Shown here in pieces: positions 7,516 to 8,370 of a DNA stretch of 8,370 nucleotides. The first letter of the stretch is position 1, and each line of letters starts with the position of its first letter. Source of the DNA: Promethearchaeota archaeon. GTDB taxonomy: Archaea > Asgardarchaeota > Lokiarchaeia > Sigynarchaeales > SOKP01. Below the pieces are notes generated by a model that ran no database searches, was not told where the DNA came from, and worked only from the letters and a program-made list of their open reading frames with translations. The stretch spans positions 1 to 8,370 of the forward strand of contig SDNN01000126.1 in assembly GCA_004524425.1 (NCBI GenBank), written 5' to 3'. Position numbers and translations under genes: made by a program.

Positions 7516-7678
7516 TCATAAATTTTTCAATATTCTCTTCATTTATTATGAATTGCTTTTCATAAATTTTTAAATTGATGTTATTCAATCTTTTAGCCAT
7601 CCTTTAGCCGATCGCTAAAATTCCATCATAATTCACATTTGATCAATTCGAAATCATACTATAAATCACTGGAAAAAT
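7516..7678. other. Convergent intergenic region with short direct and inverted repeats
   Basis: This stretch lies between the 3' ends of the HEPN gene and the RNase HI gene. It holds a 12-bp direct repeat (TCATAAATTTTT at 7516-7527 and 7560-7571) and an inverted repeat described separately. No gene is visible; a weak open frame crossing it on the plus strand only mirrors the RNase HI gene. Confidence 0.5.
7591..7620. terminator. Inverted repeat between convergent genes, possible bidirectional terminator
   Basis: TTTTAGC (7591-7597) pairs with GCTAAAA (7614-7620). A second copy, TTTAGC at 7603-7608, pairs with GCTAAA (7614-7619) across a 5-nt loop, so two alternative hairpins share one right arm. 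The position between converging genes fits a terminator, although archaeal termination normally relies on T tracts. Confidence 0.3.
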
Positions 7679-8119
7679 CTAAAATCCCTTCTGATCTAAA
7701 GACTCATTGCATAGAGCATCACAAGCTTGAATGTATAGATTATTACGGGGCACGTGAAAAAACTCGACAAGCTCAAATTTACTCCTTAGAGTATAGATTT
7801 TTTCGCATAATTCTGATAGATGAGCTTTTTTAATTCTATATTTCTTGTTAATTTGCCTGACTGCTAATTGACTATCTGAATGAATCTTAACTTGCCATCG
7901 CGTAAATTTTTCAGCCTCCTTTAAAGCATTAATGATTGATTTATATTCAGCAGTGTTGTTAGTAGCATGTCCAAGATAGCCGCTTTTTTGATGGATTATT
8001 TGATCATCCTTTACAAAAACAAATGCCCAAGCAGCAGGTCCGGGATTTCACCTGGAAGCTCCATCAACATAGATCTCCAAGATATCTCCACGCTTGACTA
8101 GATTGGTTTTCAATATCAC
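7679..8119 (-). pseudogene. rnhA: RNase HI with an in-frame TGA in the conserved DGASRGNPGP motif
   Basis: A 147-codon frame (GTG at 8119-8117, TAG at 7681-7679) encodes a type 1 ribonuclease HI, which cuts the RNA strand of RNA/DNA hybrids. All four metal-binding acids are in their expected motifs: D19 (YVDGAS), E58 (NNTAEYK), D82 (SDSQLAV) and D134 (ACDALCNE). The only defect is codon 24 (8050-8048), which is TGA where the family has Gly in DGASRGNPGP; one G-to-T change from GGA explains it. No in-frame start lies just after the stop, so re-initiation is unlikely. The short form without the basic protrusion matches archaeal and many bacterial RNases HI. The rest of the frame is intact, suggesting a recent nonsense mutation, a sequencing error or some form of readthrough. 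The GTG start follows an in-frame TGA at 8125-8123 and is the first usable start. The gene converges on the HEPN gene. Confidence 0.8.
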
Positions 8120-8122
8120 ATC

Positions 8123-8269
8123 TCATCCTTTTTTCAATATCTTATTAATTTTATTAATGTTTTTTTCAGCCAATTTTACTAATTCTTCTTGAGAGTAATC
8201 TTCTGAAAGCCCATGAGTAGTAAAAAATCTTATTATTTCTAAATAAAATCGAAATAATGGTTTTCTATA
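8123..8269 (-). pseudogene. Start-less coding-like fragment directly upstream of RNase HI
   Basis: On the minus strand a 48-codon frame opens after a TAA (8272-8270) and ends at TGA 8125-8123, 3 nt before the RNase HI start and in the same frame. Its C-terminal half looks like real protein (for example THGLSEDYSQEELVKLAEKN), an amphipathic helix rich in Lys and Glu. There is no ATG or GTG upstream in the frame. A second frame just upstream (about 8229-8319) also looks partly coding (for example NKYPLKPSNFLNKRN), so a frameshifted gene remnant is likely. It could instead be the original N-terminal part of the RNase HI frame, or a chance AT-rich reading. No family is recognised. Confidence 0.35.
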
Positions 8270-8341
8270 TTAAAATTACGCTTATTTAAAAAATTAGATG
8301 GTTTAAGCGGGTATTTATTTAGCTTATAGTATTAACCTTAG

Positions 8342-8352
8342 CTATATAAAAC
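8342..8352 (-). promoter_or_regulatory. Candidate TATA box upstream of the fragment/RNase HI unit
   Basis: Read on the minus strand, TTTTATATAGC is a near-ideal archaeal TATA box. It would start transcription near 8318, ahead of the start-less fragment and RNase HI. Because the core is nearly palindromic it could also serve a rightward gene outside the window. Confidence 0.35.
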
Positions 8353-8370
8353 TTAAAAGAAAAAAAATAC

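Noticed and set aside
7641..7656. T-arm-like string (ATTCGAAATC) suggesting a tRNA
   Set aside because: No acceptor stem, anticodon arm or D-arm can be built around it.
7639..7833. Plus-strand 64-codon open frame
   Set aside because: It lies largely antisense to the conserved RNase HI reading frame, has no Shine-Dalgarno, and its translation shows no family features.
7679..8119. UGA decoded as glycine throughout the genome (SR1/Gracilibacteria-type code)
   Set aside because: Three long genes in the same window have no in-frame TGA and use ordinary GGN glycine codons.
1..8370. CRISPR array, transposase or integrase
   Set aside because: No regularly spaced repeats, terminal inverted repeats or recombinase motifs were found on either strand.

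Overview
The window looks archaeal and is probably from an Asgard-type (Lokiarchaeia-like) genome. This is inferred, not proven. The support is an AT-rich genome, a GGTGA-type Shine-Dalgarno in front of a TTG start, TATA-like boxes, no bacterial -35/-10 pattern, a zinc-ribbon protein of a style common in Asgard genomes, and a very large secreted prenyltransferase-repeat (alpha-toroid) membrane protein with many N-glycosylation sequons.

Layout. Positions 1-939 (minus) hold the first 313 codons of a double-CxxC zinc-ribbon protein that runs off the left edge. A 248-bp divergent intergenic region follows. At 1188-4700 and 4718-6412 (plus) there are two genes 17 nt apart that look like one operon. 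The first encodes a 1170-aa surface protein: N-terminal anchor, long alpha-toroid repeat region, sequon-rich beta domain, acidic stalk, TM helix, disordered cytosolic segment and three further TM helices. The second encodes a 564-aa protein with five N-terminal TM helices and a predicted external (beta/alpha)8 barrel resembling a glycoside hydrolase. From 6413 on the composition becomes more AT-rich. At 6580-7515 (plus) lies a 311-aa HEPN-type protein with an Rx4H motif, a stand-alone candidate RNase. Converging on it (7679-8119, minus) is an RNase HI gene with all four acidic catalytic residues. It carries one in-frame TGA exactly at the invariant glycine of the DGASRGNPGP motif. Just upstream of it (8123-8269, minus) is a start-less, coding-like fragment in the same frame.

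How the genes may work together. The 1188-6412 pair is the most interesting unit. Both proteins are predicted to place large domains outside the cell, and both satisfy the positive-inside rule, so they may form a surface complex that binds and possibly processes glycans or proteins. The region right of 6413 reads as accessory DNA: an orphan HEPN protein of low GC next to decaying genes. No CRISPR array, rRNA, tRNA or transposase was seen.
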